From: Thioalkalivibrio nitratireducens DSM 14787
GTDB lineage: Bacteria > Pseudomonadota > Gammaproteobacteria > Ectothiorhodospirales > Ectothiorhodospiraceae
Direction: 5' to 3'
NCBI RefSeq assembly: GCF_000321415.2
Contig: NC_019902.2
Location: forward strand, 3,624,501-3,688,500
DNA: 64,000 bases
The first letter of the stretch is position 1, and each line of letters opens with the position of its first letter. The position numbers and the translations under genes are program-made. The notes under the pieces were generated by a model, which worked only from the letters and a program-made list of their open reading frames with translations, did no database searches and was not told where the DNA came from. This document shows, piece by piece, positions 34,939-44,011 of the stretch.

Positions 34939-35856
34939 TCAGCTGTTTGCCTCGGAGTGTGGTCGGCTCTCGGGCACATCTGGCAAGCCCCTGAGGAAGA
35001 TCACATCGTGGCGGTGGTTGACGTACGCCTCGAACACGAACTCGGGCCAGTAGTCTCGCGCGGGACCCCACTTCATGTGCCGTTCGTAGGCGGCGGTCCG
35101 CTTCTCGGCCGTTTCGTGCGGCAACGTCCGCTCAAAGTAGGCCAGCCAGTCGCGCTCGCCCGGGTCGATCAACACGTAGGGAGTCGTGAAGACGACGTGT
35201 TCGTCCAAGCCGGCAAACGGGGGCGGGAACACACGCGCATACCAGAGTTCCCCAAACCGTCCCTGATAACCCGACGGACAGATAGCCTTGCAGATGCGGT
35301 TGGTCACCAGCTCGCGCAGGAGAATCTTGTCGTTGTCGAGACCCTCGTGGACGTATACCGCCATCCGGGAGTCCTGCATGAGGCCGATCACCCGCAGCAG
35401 ATCCTCGTGCATGCCGAACATCTTCCCGACCGCCATGGTCGTCGTCCCGAGGGTCTCCCGGCCCAGCCCGATACCGGCGTCGAAGAACGCCCAGCAGGTG
35501 AAGAACGAGAGGGTGAGCGGGCTCATCGGTGGGCCGCTCGGCGCGTACTCGTCCTGGGCGTTTTCGAATAGCCGGGCGAAACGGTCCATCTCGGGCAGCA
35601 TCATGAGTTGTTCTGCCATCACCGAGGTCTGATTCTGGGCGTACACGTAGATCGCGTGGGCAGGATGGTAGTCAGCCAGCGTCTCACGACTCGCGACGGT
35701 CTTCTGCAGGGCCTCGGCGTTCTTACTGCCTTCCCTTACGGCACTGAGATCGACGACTTTCGCTCCAGCGTAGCCGCGCATCTTCCTGATGAGCCGGTCG
35801 GCGATGGGCCGGCGTGTGGCGGCCTTCTTGGCGGTCGGCTTCATCTTCCTGGTCAT
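34939..35856 (-). CDS. Conserved hypothetical protein, about 305 residues
   Basis: Not recognised. The N-terminal 35 residues are very basic (KMKPTAKKAATRRPIADRL). The rest is mixed helical, with LTLSFFTCWAFFDAGIGLG as the most hydrophobic segment and a tyrosine- and tryptophan-rich C-terminal third (GELWYARVFPPPF, DYWPEFVFEAYVNHRHD). It reads like a soluble protein. The ATG at 35856 is preferred over a TTG two codons earlier. It is third of three same-strand genes (with 35875-37080 and 37147-37779) with gaps of 18 and 66 bases, probably one transcript. Confidence 0.6.
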   Translation of the reverse strand: MTRKMKPTAKKAATRRPIADRLIRKMRGYAGAKVVDLSAVREGSKNAEALQKTVASRETLADYHPAHAIYVYAQNQTSVMAEQLMMLPEMDRFARLFENAQDEYAPSGPPMSPLTLSFFTCWAFFDAGIGLGRETLGTTTMAVGKMFGMHEDLLRVIGLMQDSRMAVYVHEGLDNDKILLRELVTNRICKAICPSGYQGRFGELWYARVFPPPFAGLDEHVVFTTPYVLIDPGERDWLAYFERTLPHETAEKRTAAYERHMKWGPARDYWPEFVFEAYVNHRHDVIFLRGLPDVPESRPHSEANS

Positions 35857-35874
35857 GGGCAACGCAGCCAGAGT

Positions 35875-37080
35875 TCAGTCTTCATCAATTACCCATGCCG
35901 AGCGCGCGCGGACGTCGGGCAGGAGGAAACGGATGCCCTGGTTGTCCGACGGGTTCATCCAGAGCAGGCGCTCGAACACCTGCTCGGTCTCTTCCCAGCG
36001 CTTGAGCCGCCAAAGGCATAGCCCGTAGCCCTGCATGCAGCGCAGGAAGGGCCGATTGTCGATGAGGCCCCAGGCGAGCACACCGTCGAAGTCCGCGCCC
36101 AACGACGCCTCGCCGATGCGAACACCGACCTCGTAGTGGTTGATCGCCCAGTCAGGACTGCTCTGGAAATGCAGGTTGCCCAGATGCGCATGGGCGTCGA
36201 GGCAGCGAAGATCCACCTCGAGCAGATGGGCGAGAATGTCCTGCGCTCCGGCCGTGTCGCCCGCCTGCTTCAGGTCATTCGCCGCAAGGATCGGGTCGGA
36301 GTCCAAGTCATCCGGATTGCGGCCCGGCAGCACCTGCTCCATCTCAAACATCGGTCGCGGTCCGCGCGCGATGATCGGCTTGGCCCAGTCGTCGATGGGC
36401 TGGTCTCCCTCGCCCCAGTACGCTTCGGCTGGGTTCCAGGCTCCGAAGTCGTTCAGCGCAAGGGGAATGAGGCCCAGAGCGGCGGCGTCGATGCGAGCGG
36501 AAATGATCTTCCCGGACAGGTACGGGTGGCCGTTGTGGCGCCAGTACTTGTTCGCCTGCACCGTGACGACCTGGCCGGGCACCACCCCGTACAGGGATCC
36601 CACGCGCAGGGTGATCACCCGTTCGCTCCCGATAAGCCGGCAGCGCGCAGCCCGCTCTTTCACCGCAACCACGACCAGATCCACGGGCTTCGCGAGGTCG
36701 ATGTCCTCGTCGCTCGCCTTGTGGCGCCGCACTTTCAACCCTGAGCCGCTTGCTGGCTGCTGGGCCCCGGCTGGCTGCACACCGAGCCAGGCGCAGTACG
36801 CAGCAAAATAGGGATAGCCGGCGGCGTCGGGTGCGAGCTGGATATCGGCAAAGGTGACGCGATGCTCGGTGCCGTCCTCGCGAAGGCAGCGGGCAGTCAG
36901 ACCCCGGCGGGGATTGCCATCGTAGTCGACGGCGATGAGCGAGAGCGGCTCCCCGACGACGTGAACATCCATCGGCAGATTAAGGCCCTCCTCAATGCCT
37001 TCACGCAACGCCCATAGCTGCTCATCGTCGCCATGAGCATCGACGAGCATCCCTTCCAGCAGGGTATCTACCTCCGTCAC
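35875..37080 (-). CDS. Hypothetical protein with C-terminal TPR-like helices
   Basis: A 401-residue protein. The N-terminal half is beta-rich and acidic (LPMDVHVVGEPLSLIAVDYD, GLTARCLREDG). The middle contains VITLRVGSLYGVVPGQVVTV, suggestive of a small beta-barrel. The C-terminal third has TPR-like repeats (ANDLKQAGDTAGAQDILAHL, DAHAHLGNLHFQSSPDWAI, GYGLCLWRLKRWEETEQVF). No catalytic motif is evident. A scaffold or protein-interaction role is likely. Middle gene of a three-gene cluster of unknown function. Confidence 0.6.
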   Translation of the reverse strand: MTEVDTLLEGMLVDAHGDDEQLWALREGIEEGLNLPMDVHVVGEPLSLIAVDYDGNPRRGLTARCLREDGTEHRVTFADIQLAPDAAGYPYFAAYCAWLGVQPAGAQQPASGSGLKVRRHKASDEDIDLAKPVDLVVVAVKERAARCRLIGSERVITLRVGSLYGVVPGQVVTVQANKYWRHNGHPYLSGKIISARIDAAALGLIPLALNDFGAWNPAEAYWGEGDQPIDDWAKPIIARGPRPMFEMEQVLPGRNPDDLDSDPILAANDLKQAGDTAGAQDILAHLLEVDLRCLDAHAHLGNLHFQSSPDWAINHYEVGVRIGEASLGADFDGVLAWGLIDNRPFLRCMQGYGLCLWRLKRWEETEQVFERLLWMNPSDNQGIRFLLPDVRARSAWVIDED

Positions 37081-37146
37081 GTCACCGCCCGAGGGGTTGG
37101 AGTCGTCGAAAGCGACGCAGAGCGCAAACGAAACGTTACCGTGTTC

Positions 37147-37779
37147 TTACTCATCGGATGCCACAAGAAAATTGAAGTTTCCGGTGCCGCATACCCGGTC
37201 GAGCTGCTTGACGATGCGCGTCGCCTGCGGAACCGACTCGCTCGGCCCACGAATATAGAAGGGCTTCCCATGCTGTCCATAGGCGAACGCTGTCGGGCAG
37301 GCTTGGGCATCGACGTCGCAAAAGATTCCCTTCGCGTTCCGATAGTCGGCATGGGGAGAAAACCCCAGCGTATCGGCATAGCGCACGGCGCCCTCGATCA
37401 GCTTTCGAACACACGCCGGGTGCAGGCTTTCGAACTCCTGGAGCCCGTTTATTTCGATGAACCTGGACTTCAGCCTGCGTTCGTAGTCGAGCGCGCTCCT
37501 GACGTCGAATAACGCGTCTTTCACTCCCAGGCAGAAGACATCGACAAGGAACACGCTGGCTGCGATCATTCCCTCTGGTGTCCGTCGCGCCCAAATGACG
37601 GAGCCCAAACCGGTATCGAACAAAGCGTCAGGCACCAGGCATTCGTGCACGGGGAACTGGGCGTAACTCGACGCCACCGGCATCGCGGCTGCAACATCCC
37701 CCGCGGGTCGGGCCGTCAGCTTCCGTTTCTTTTTCTTGTTCGCCAGTTTCTTCTGGCGCCGTTGCTCGCTGATCGCCAT
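37147..37779 (-). CDS. Conserved hypothetical protein, 210 residues
   Basis: Not recognised. It starts with a lysine-rich tail (RRQKKLANKKKKRKL), then VHECLVPDALFDTGLGSVIW and MIAASVFLVDVFCLGVKDA, a helical region, a segment with aspartates (HADYRNAKGIFCDVDAQACP) and ends FNFLVASDE. No signal peptide or membrane helix. First gene of a three-gene minus-strand cluster. Confidence 0.55.
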   Translation of the reverse strand: MAISEQRRQKKLANKKKKRKLTARPAGDVAAAMPVASSYAQFPVHECLVPDALFDTGLGSVIWARRTPEGMIAASVFLVDVFCLGVKDALFDVRSALDYERRLKSRFIEINGLQEFESLHPACVRKLIEGAVRYADTLGFSPHADYRNAKGIFCDVDAQACPTAFAYGQHGKPFYIRGPSESVPQATRIVKQLDRVCGTGNFNFLVASDE

Positions 37780-38090
37780 TCGCTGGACCCGGCGCGCTGC
37801 CTATGTGGTTTCCGAGCGGCAGTATCGCCACGGCAGGCGTTACCGGCAAGTCAATAGATCCCCGTACGCTCCCAACCGGTTCGCATCGCAAGCAAGAGTC
37901 TTCTCCGAGCCGGCGGGGAGACCTACTGGATAATGGCATGCGGATGGCGGCCACCCGCTCGACAGCCGACCCACATGCGCCCCACGGCACCCGTCCGCTC
38001 TGGGTCGACTCAAGACCCTCGCATCACGCGCCTTTCCGCGACCCGGCGCAAAGCTTCGTCCGGCGGCCACCCGACCAACACGCACCCGAA
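37780..38090. other. Intergenic region
   Basis: No gene recognised in 0.3 kb; it should contain the promoter of the three-gene cluster on the minus strand. Confidence 0.3.
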
Positions 38091-38358
38091 TCATTTCGCG
38101 ATTGAGTAGGTCCCGCTGACGTCGAGGACGATGTCACCATGGGGCGGGAATCCCTGGCCGACAAAGGTGCCACTGCCGGCAATACCCTGATACCGCCCGG
38201 TACCGGCCTCGAGTATGAACTCACCGGTCTGGCGTCCCGCCGGGTCGCCGCCACCGGTGAATCGTCCGACCTTGGTGGTGCCATCAGGAAACCGGTAGAC
38301 CGCGTATCCGCGGTAGTGCGTTTCGGTGCCGCTTCGCTCGAACGTGATCCATGCGTTC
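38091..38358 (-). pseudogene. Secreted hypothetical protein, C-terminal half split off by the IS66-type element
   Basis: The minus-strand frame reads WITFERSGTETHYRGYAVYR, FPDGTTKVGRFTGGG and a C-terminal GTGRYQGIAGSGTFVG then DVSGTYSIAK with a TGA stop at 38091-38093. Removing the IS and one 8-bp duplication joins this to the signal-peptide half at 40767-41013 as ...ATVSAWITFERSG in frame. The beta-rich C-terminus recalls small secreted beta-barrel proteins; family not identified. Confidence 0.75.
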
Positions 38359-38415
38359 GTATGACTTTAGCTGCCTGAAACGGTTGGCGCCGGATGCGCC
38401 GAGGGGTGGGGTGTC

Positions 38416-39798
38416 TCAGGCGGCCTGGGCGGCCGGTGCGGGCCGGACGAGTTCGAGGGGTTTCCCAGCGATGGCAGCCTCGGTCAGACGGCGCACGAAG
38501 GCAAGCGGCTCGTGTCCTTGCAGTTCGCCGGTGCGGAACAGGGACAGCAGCAGGGCGTGCGTTTCGGCACCCGCTTCGGAGCGGTTCTGCTGGCAGACCT
38601 TGCGGGTGAGCACGGGCTTGCGCATCTCTTGCTCGCCGCGGTTGTTGGTGGGCGGCAGGTCATCATGATCCAGGAAGGTCAGCAGTTCGCCGCGGAAGTT
38701 GCCCAGGCGTTTGACCAAGCGCATGGCATCTTTATCCTGGAACGAGGTGGCGATCAGTTCGTCGAGGCGTTGGTGCAGGCGTCGTTTGCGGCGTTGGTAG
38801 ACGCTCGGTTCCAGTTCGGGGCGGCGCAGCTTCAGCCGGATCGCATCCTGGAACAGGCGTTGGATGCGGCGCCGGGTGTCGCGCCAGGGAATCGAGGTAT
38901 TGCGTTGATCGACCCGGCGCAGTTCGGCGAACAAGTGGAACAGGCAGCGTTGTTTGGCCCAGGTCTCGACCGCGTTGTAGGCGGCGTAGAAGTCACAGAC
39001 CAGCAAACCGTCGAAGATTTCGCCCAGAACGGCCAAGACCACCGCGGCATTGCGCCGGCGTTCGATCCGGAAATAGGCCAGGTCTTCGGTGCAGAAGGCC
39101 CAGAGCCAGTGGGTGGTGCCGTTGACCCGCCAGCCGGTTTCGTCGGCGTGCAGAACACCGGCCTGGCGGATGGCCTGCTCCAGCTGCACCCCGTAGGGCG
39201 CCAGGGTCTCCCCGAGCCGGATCCAGGACTGGGTGAGTCCGCCGGCACTGACGCGCAGCCCGAACAGCTGCTGGAGAATGGTGACCAAGTTGCCCACGCT
39301 GATGCCGAGACGGTAATGCAGCCAGGCGCTGTAGATGACGAGGTTCAGGCCGAGCGTCGCGCGCGGCAGCGCCGCAGTGACCGTGGGCGTGACGATCTTG
39401 CGGCAGTGACCACACCAGTGGCCGTGGACGGTGTGCGCATGGGTCTTGACGGTTCCCGGTTCCAGATCCTCGATGAGGCGGGTGTGGGAGCGGACGGCGG
39501 GCCCGACCGGGTGTCCGCAGTCAGGACAGGTCTCGAGCCGGTGTTCCACCTGCGCGTCGATGGTCTGCGGTACCGGCCGGCAAGCCCCGTGATGACCCGC
39601 CTTGCGCCCGGGCTTGCGTCGGCGCCGTGGCGCCGCCGGCTTCTGGAACGAGGCGATCGTCGCCGAGGGTTGCAGCGGGTCTGCGTCGGGGGCCGACTGC
39701 CGGTCCCACTGCTCGGCCTTGTGCGCGAGTTCGAGGATCTTGGCCACGGCCACCTCGCGCGGCCCGTCGAGCAGCGCACAGGCCTCCTCGCGGGTCAT
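38416..39798 (-). CDS. IS66-family DDE transposase
   Basis: A 460-residue IS66 TnpC-type transposase. The N-terminal zinc-binding part has CPDCGHPVG and WCGHCRKIV pairs. The DDE core has LHADETGWRVNG, FDGLLVCDFYAAYN, CLFHLFAEL and LPPTNNRGEQEMR (N-N-x-x-E, the last catalytic glutamate). The start is taken at MTREEACALLDG (39798), where the preceding DUF4338 frame ends with an ATGG overlap; the longer frame upstream has no family character. Reading frame intact. Confidence 0.85.
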   Translation of the reverse strand: MTREEACALLDGPREVAVAKILELAHKAEQWDRQSAPDADPLQPSATIASFQKPAAPRRRRKPGRKAGHHGACRPVPQTIDAQVEHRLETCPDCGHPVGPAVRSHTRLIEDLEPGTVKTHAHTVHGHWCGHCRKIVTPTVTAALPRATLGLNLVIYSAWLHYRLGISVGNLVTILQQLFGLRVSAGGLTQSWIRLGETLAPYGVQLEQAIRQAGVLHADETGWRVNGTTHWLWAFCTEDLAYFRIERRRNAAVVLAVLGEIFDGLLVCDFYAAYNAVETWAKQRCLFHLFAELRRVDQRNTSIPWRDTRRRIQRLFQDAIRLKLRRPELEPSVYQRRKRRLHQRLDELIATSFQDKDAMRLVKRLGNFRGELLTFLDHDDLPPTNNRGEQEMRKPVLTRKVCQQNRSEAGAETHALLLSLFRTGELQGHEPLAFVRRLTEAAIAGKPLELVRPAPAAQAA

Positions 39799-40698
39799 GG
39801 TTCCAGCAGCGCCGGCCGCCAGCGGCGCGTCAGCGGCCGCACCCAGACGTCCTTGGACACGGCATGTGCCCGGTAGGCATTGCCGCGCTTGGCATGGCCC
39901 GGGTCTGGCCCAGGCACTGCCAGTTGGCCGCCCGATAGCAGGTGCCGGCAAAGCGCGCCGGATCGACGAAGGTCTCCGCCAGCACGATGCGTTGCCCCAC
40001 CCGGGCCTGCCACGCGGCGGCAAGCCCGCGCAGCGACTGCCCCAGCACCTTCGAGGCCAGATGCTCTACACGCACCCACGGCAGGATCAGAAAGCGGACG
40101 TTGTTCACCACCCCGACCAGACGCTGGCGCCGCAGCTCGGGCGTCCAGCCGATCCAGCGGTCCCGACAATCGACCTTCCAGGCGGCACTGGCCAACCCAG
40201 GCAGGCCACCACCTGCCCGTCGAGCCACACCAATTGCTTGAGGTACGCGCCCACTAGCTTGGGACGCCCCAGGTAATGGTGGTGATGAACCAGATAATCC
40301 CAGAGGTAGCGCTCAGGTCCCTCAGCCGTGCGGATCTCGAGCACCCCATAGGCATCCACCCGCCCGGCCAGCGGCCGCTCCTCGAACAGCGGCCGTTGCC
40401 GATAATCCGGGACCGCGTGATTGTTCTTCTCTTGCAGCCGCGGCGGCAACTGGATGTGCCCGGCCTCTTCCAGGCGCAGCAGCAGATCCCGCGCGGCGTA
40501 TTCCTTGAGCGCCCCGTTCGCCTGCCGCCAGTCCCACCCCTCACACAGTCGTCGGGCGATCGCGCTGCGACCGCGGGCCGCTCCCTGTGCCGTGGCCGCC
40601 TGCGCGATCTGCGCGCGAATCGTCGCGAGATCCTCGGCACGCACATCGCGGCCTCGGTAACGCAGCAGCACCCTGTCGCTCTGTCCCATGGGCACCAC
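39795..40698 (-). pseudogene. DUF4338 (DruA-like) gene of the IS66-type element, two frameshifts
   Basis: Three consecutive frames carry one DUF4338 protein: 40698 to about 40200 (ATAQGAARGRSAIARRLCEG, HHHHYLGRPKLVGAYLKQL), then to about 39905 (WKVDCRDRWIGWTPELRRQR, VVNNVRFLILPWVRVEHLA, AETFVDPARFAGTCYRAANW), then to 39795 (YRAHAVSKDVWVRPL). It overlaps the transposase start. The domain matches DruA of Druantia, but its place between IS ends mirrors the IS4-type element at 146-2569. Confidence 0.75.
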
Positions 40699-40766
40699 AC
40701 GCTACCAGCAGATGCGCCGTGACGCCAGCCCCCTGTGCCACTTTTTTCAGGCAGCTAAAGTGATAC

Positions 40767-41013
40767 ATGCGCTCACCGTCGCGAGGTCACCGTCGTCATA
40801 GAACGCGAAGCCACGCTGGCGCATCAGCCCAACGGCATGGCCATCATGCCCTTCGATCGGCTCGAGTGACGCATCAACGGTCACGAAGGCCTCCCGCCAG
40901 GCGATTTCCCGTTCTTCGCCTGCGAGGGACAGATGCGCCGGCAGCAACAGGAGCAGAACCGCGACGGCCCGAAGCACACGCGCTCCCAAACACGCGTTCT
41001 TGAGCGGATTCAT
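40767..41013 (-). pseudogene. Secreted hypothetical protein, N-terminal half
   Basis: ATG at 41013 with GGAGG five bases upstream. A signal peptide (LRAVAVLLLLLPAHLSLAGE) is followed by AWREAFVTVDASLEPIEG and FYDDGDLATVSA, where the IS66-type element interrupts. It pairs with 38091-38358. Confidence 0.75.
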
Positions 41014-41374
41014 AGTGGCCTCCAACTGTTACCAGTCGATCCCAGCGGGGACGATCAGCGCGGCCGGGGATCTCAACTCGCAGACAACACACCCATTGGT
41101 CCGGGCAAAGCGCTGCCCTGCTCTTGCATGGTCGCGGGTCGAACCTCGATCGCCATGTTGCCAAGCCTATCAGGGAACGCGGGGTGAATCGCGACACATC
41201 CCGGCGCATTCCTGCGTTGGTGCCTCACCCCCTGCAGGCGACAGCAGATCCTAGATGCGAGGATGTACTTGCCACCTCTGGACCAGATCTTCCTGGAACA
41301 CCACTTCGCCGCTGGACTACCGTTGGCACAGGTATGCGCCGCTTCCCTGCCCTTCGCGCCCAGGAGCAAGACCG
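41014..41374. other. Divergent intergenic region
   Basis: It separates the split secreted-protein gene (minus) from the DUF4389 gene (plus). No gene or clear promoter seen. Confidence 0.3.
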
Positions 41375-41662
41375 ATGAATTCGACCCAACACCCCGCGCT
41401 GCCGCGCCCGGAAAAGCTTTGGCTGCATGGCCTGATCATGCTGGTTCTCGTGATGCTGGTGAATCTCGCGCAGACCGTGCTGGGGATCTGCGCAATCCTC
41501 CAGTTCCTCTGGATGCTGTTCGCGAAGGAGCGGAACGCCGCTATCGCCCGCTTCGGTCAGGGCATCGCACATTGGCTGGCGGTGACGGCCCGCTTCCTCA
41601 CCGGCGAGTCCGATGAGCGCCCGTTCCCGTGGACGCAATGGATGCCATCGGACACCGATTGA
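41375..41662 (+). CDS. DUF4389 membrane protein
   Basis: A 95-residue protein with one long hydrophobic stretch (WLHGLIMLVLVMLVNLAQTV followed by ICAILQFLWMLF) and the FARGQGIAHW-like motif ARFGQGIAHWLAVTARFLTG of DUF4389. It ends PFPWTQW, also typical. It is an inner-membrane protein of unknown role. AGGAGCAAGACCG precedes the ATG at 41375. Confidence 0.8.
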   Translation: MNSTQHPALPRPEKLWLHGLIMLVLVMLVNLAQTVLGICAILQFLWMLFAKERNAAIARFGQGIAHWLAVTARFLTGESDERPFPWTQWMPSDTD

Positions 41663-42008
41663 GGGAAACCGGTCGGCTTGGCGCCTGATTGCCGCCTCCG
41701 ATCCCTCCTCGGCGACTGCCCGGTTTGGGTCGCCAAGAGACAGCCACTGGCAGGGGTCGGCTCATAGCGGGCAACAACCGCGCGCACGGTTCTGTCCGCA
41801 ACCTGCTCGAACGCGCCCCCCCGCGGCACTGTGGCGACACCGCGCAGCGCGCCACGAAATCGGTTGCCCGGGACATCGTCGTCTCGCCCGAGACCTGAAC
41901 CGGGGCCGCGATGTTAGTCGCCGGGCTCGCGATGGCCGGGGCGGCTCCGCCGCAGCTGTGCCCCGCAGGCGCAGTGCGCGGGATTGCCCTGGATCTTACC
42001 GGCACTTC
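41663..42008. other. Intergenic region
   Basis: No gene recognised; ORFs on both strands are compositional shadows. Downstream of both flanking genes (converging), so terminators are expected, but none is clear. Confidence 0.3.
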
Positions 42009-42389
42009 CTACCGAAGAACCCGAATCTCGATATCGAGATTGAGCCGGACCCACGCCCGGTCGGCGGTGATCACCGGCAACCCCTTGTCCATCGCCAGCG
42101 CCAAACAGGCCCGATCGGCAAGCGACAGCCCATGATTCCGGGTATGGGACCAGAGCCATGCAGCCGTCTCGGCCTGCTGCGGCGTGAAGGGCTCGAAGCT
42201 CACCCCCACCTCGGTGAATTCCTGCCGCATCCCTGCGACATCCACGCCCCGTTGTAGCGATTTCTGCAGGACCTCCGACCAATTCACGGCAGAGACGCGG
42301 GCGCCCTCCAGAGCTGGAGAGACCTCCTCCCCACCCGGTTCATCATGCAGGAACGCCAGAAGAGCCGAGGCATCGAGAACCGCGCTCAC
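42009..42389 (-). CDS. vapC: VapC-type PIN-domain toxin
   Basis: A 126-residue PIN ribonuclease toxin. Acidic residues of the active site are visible: D6 (VLDASALLAFL), E39 (NWSEVLQK), D92 (LSLADRACLALA) and D110 (PVITADRAW). These toxins cleave RNA. Its ATG overlaps the antitoxin stop by four bases (ATGA), so the two are translationally coupled. Confidence 0.9.
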   Translation of the reverse strand: MSAVLDASALLAFLHDEPGGEEVSPALEGARVSAVNWSEVLQKSLQRGVDVAGMRQEFTEVGVSFEPFTPQQAETAAWLWSHTRNHGLSLADRACLALAMDKGLPVITADRAWVRLNLDIEIRVLR

Positions 42390-42649
42390 TGCTCCCGGAC
42401 TTCCCGCGCTGCTTCCGCACGCCGTTCGGCGATCAGTTCCTCCGCCAGTCGAACATCCCCAGGTATGTGCCGAAACCGGTCGCGCAATCTCTTTTCGACG
42501 GTCTCTCGACGCTCCAGTACCAGACTTTCACCGACCGTTCGGGCGACCAATCGGTCTCCGGGCTTCAGCTTCAGCGCCTTGCGCAGGCCGGCCGGTATCA
42601 CGATCCGGCCCTGGGCGCCAACCTGAACCTCGTTCTCAGCGACTGCCAT
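42386..42649 (-). CDS. vapB: AbrB/SpoVT-type antitoxin (VapB)
   Basis: An 87-residue swapped-hairpin AbrB-type antitoxin: VQVGAQGRIVIPAGLRKALK at the DNA-binding fold, LKPGDRLVARTVGESLVL next, then a charged helix (RRETVEKRLRDRF) for toxin binding. AAGGA stands six bases before the second ATG (42649) but abuts the first (42655), so 42649 is preferred. Forms a type II module with the PIN toxin. Confidence 0.85.
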   Translation of the reverse strand: MAVAENEVQVGAQGRIVIPAGLRKALKLKPGDRLVARTVGESLVLERRETVEKRLRDRFRHIPGDVRLAEELIAERRAEAAREVREQ

Positions 42650-42655
42650 ATGCAT

Positions 42656-42894
42656 TCCTTATGTTCCACGCTTGACAAAGTGTGGCACCCTTGCTTTCTA
42701 GTGTCCACTCCCAAGCCATCCGGACATGGACGGTGATAACGCGATAGCGAGCATGACTATGACGTCCGTCTAATGTACTGCCGGAAGCTTGGTCGTCTCA
42801 GGACTGGCCATTGCCCCCTGGGAAACGCATGCGCGCGAATCCCGTCCGGAGTTTGATCTTGTCCGGTCGCTGACGACTCACGTCCGTCGGACGG
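42656..42894. other. Intergenic region
   Basis: It contains the presumed vapBC promoter (CTTGACAAAGTGTGG near 42670 on the plus strand is suggestive but oriented the other way). No gene. Confidence 0.3.
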
Positions 42895-43361
42895 CTCAGG
42901 GTCGCCACGCGACAGTCGTCATCGTGCCTCGGACATCCGCGCCACGGCCGAGACCAGCACGTCTGCGACGCACCGCGCGTCCCATCATGCGGGGCCTCGG
43001 CCGCCATCCGGCGCATGGCGCGGATCATCGGACCGTTGCCGGCGCCCTCCATGTCGCGCGCAACGGCGGCCTGGCGGAGGAAGGCGGCGAACGGATCGGA
43101 CCCGTCGCGGGGGGGACGAAAAGCGAGACCGTCCGTATTTCCGAATTCCCCCGCGTTGTAGATTGTCCTGCCTTCCTTGATCGTCTCGACGACGGTGAGT
43201 TGGTCGAGGGTTTCAGGGTCCATCGCCGTCGGATCCTCCGAGAGAATCACGAGGTCGGCGAGCTTCCCGGGCACCAGCGAACCCTTTTGGTCGGAACTCA
43301 CGACCCCGCCGCACTCGCCCACTGCTTCGTGCCCGGCCAGGCAAGCGTGTTCACGAACCAA
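42895..43361 (-). pseudogene. Amidohydrolase (YtcJ-like) C-terminal remnant
   Basis: Frame with KGSLVPGKLADLVILSEDP, LTVVETIKEGRTIYNAG and FAAFLRQAAVARDMEGAGNG, the end of an amidohydrolase-family metal-dependent hydrolase. The catalytic histidines and most of the protein (normally above 500 residues) are missing, and the residues before about 43301 are unrelated. A decayed fragment. Confidence 0.65.
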
Positions 43362-43388
43362 CGCCGCGAAACCTGCTCCAATAGAGGT

Positions 43389-43934
43389 ATGAAAAACCGT
43401 TACCCTGCGTTGTCGCGCCGCCGCCTGCTGGCAGGACTGTCCCTTGCCCTGCCAGCGTTATGGTTGGGCGGCTGTCGGAGAGAGCCGGTCGGCGCGCAAG
43501 ACAACCGCCCCTTCGAGCCGCTGGATCTGAGCGACCGGCAATGGCGCGAGATCCTTACCCCGGAGCAATACCGCGTACTGCGCCGCGACGGCACCGAACC
43601 GGCCTTCTCCAGCCCGCTGGACAAGGAGTGGCGCGACGGCACCTACGTGTGCGCCGGCTGCAACCTGGCGCTGTTCGCCAGCGCTCACAAGTATGATTCC
43701 GGCACCGGCTGGCCGAGTTTCTGGCAGCCGATCAATGACGAGCACCTCGGCACCCAACGTGATTTCAAGCTGATCATTCCGCGCACCGAGTATCACTGCG
43801 CGCATTGCGGCGGGCACCAGGGCCATGTCTTCAACGACGGGCCCGATCCGACCGGCCAGCGCTGGTGCAACAACGGCGTGGCGCTGAACTTCGTCCCCAA
43901 GGGCAACCCCCTGCCGGAGCTTCGCGAGGCCTGA
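43389..43934 (+). CDS. msrB: Exported methionine sulfoxide reductase B
   Basis: A 181-residue MsrB that reduces methionine-R-sulfoxide in proteins. The N-terminal SRRRLLAGLSLALPALWLGG followed by C suggests Tat- or lipoprotein-type export. The core has YVCAGCNLALF and YHCAHCGGHQGHVFNDGP (two zinc CxxC pairs) and the catalytic RWCNNGVALNFVP, where the Cys precedes NNGVALNF as in some forms (usually RYCINSASL). It is followed directly by an exported MsrA, giving a periplasmic repair pair for both sulfoxide isomers. AGAGG lies very close to the ATG. Confidence 0.85.
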   Translation: MKNRYPALSRRRLLAGLSLALPALWLGGCRREPVGAQDNRPFEPLDLSDRQWREILTPEQYRVLRRDGTEPAFSSPLDKEWRDGTYVCAGCNLALFASAHKYDSGTGWPSFWQPINDEHLGTQRDFKLIIPRTEYHCAHCGGHQGHVFNDGPDPTGQRWCNNGVALNFVPKGNPLPELREA

Positions 43935-44011
43935 TGGCGCTTGCGCCGGGCGCTCCGGAAAGCGCTGTCGCCTCGACTGAAATTGACACCAACCCACGTC
44001 GAGACGCAGTA

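Larger units (their letters stand above)
38359..40766 (-). mobile_element. IS66-family element carrying a DUF4338 (DruA-like) gene
   Basis: A 2408-bp element with near-perfect inverted ends: GTATGACTTTAGCTGCCTGA at the left and GTATCACTTTAGCTGCCTGA read from the right, one mismatch. Flanks ATGCGTTC (38351-38358) and ATGCGCTC (40767-40774) are an 8-bp target duplication with one change, the size expected for IS66. Inside, on the minus strand, are a frameshifted DUF4338 gene and then an IS66 TnpC-type transposase. TnpA and TnpB genes are absent. The insertion split a secreted-protein gene. Confidence 0.85.
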
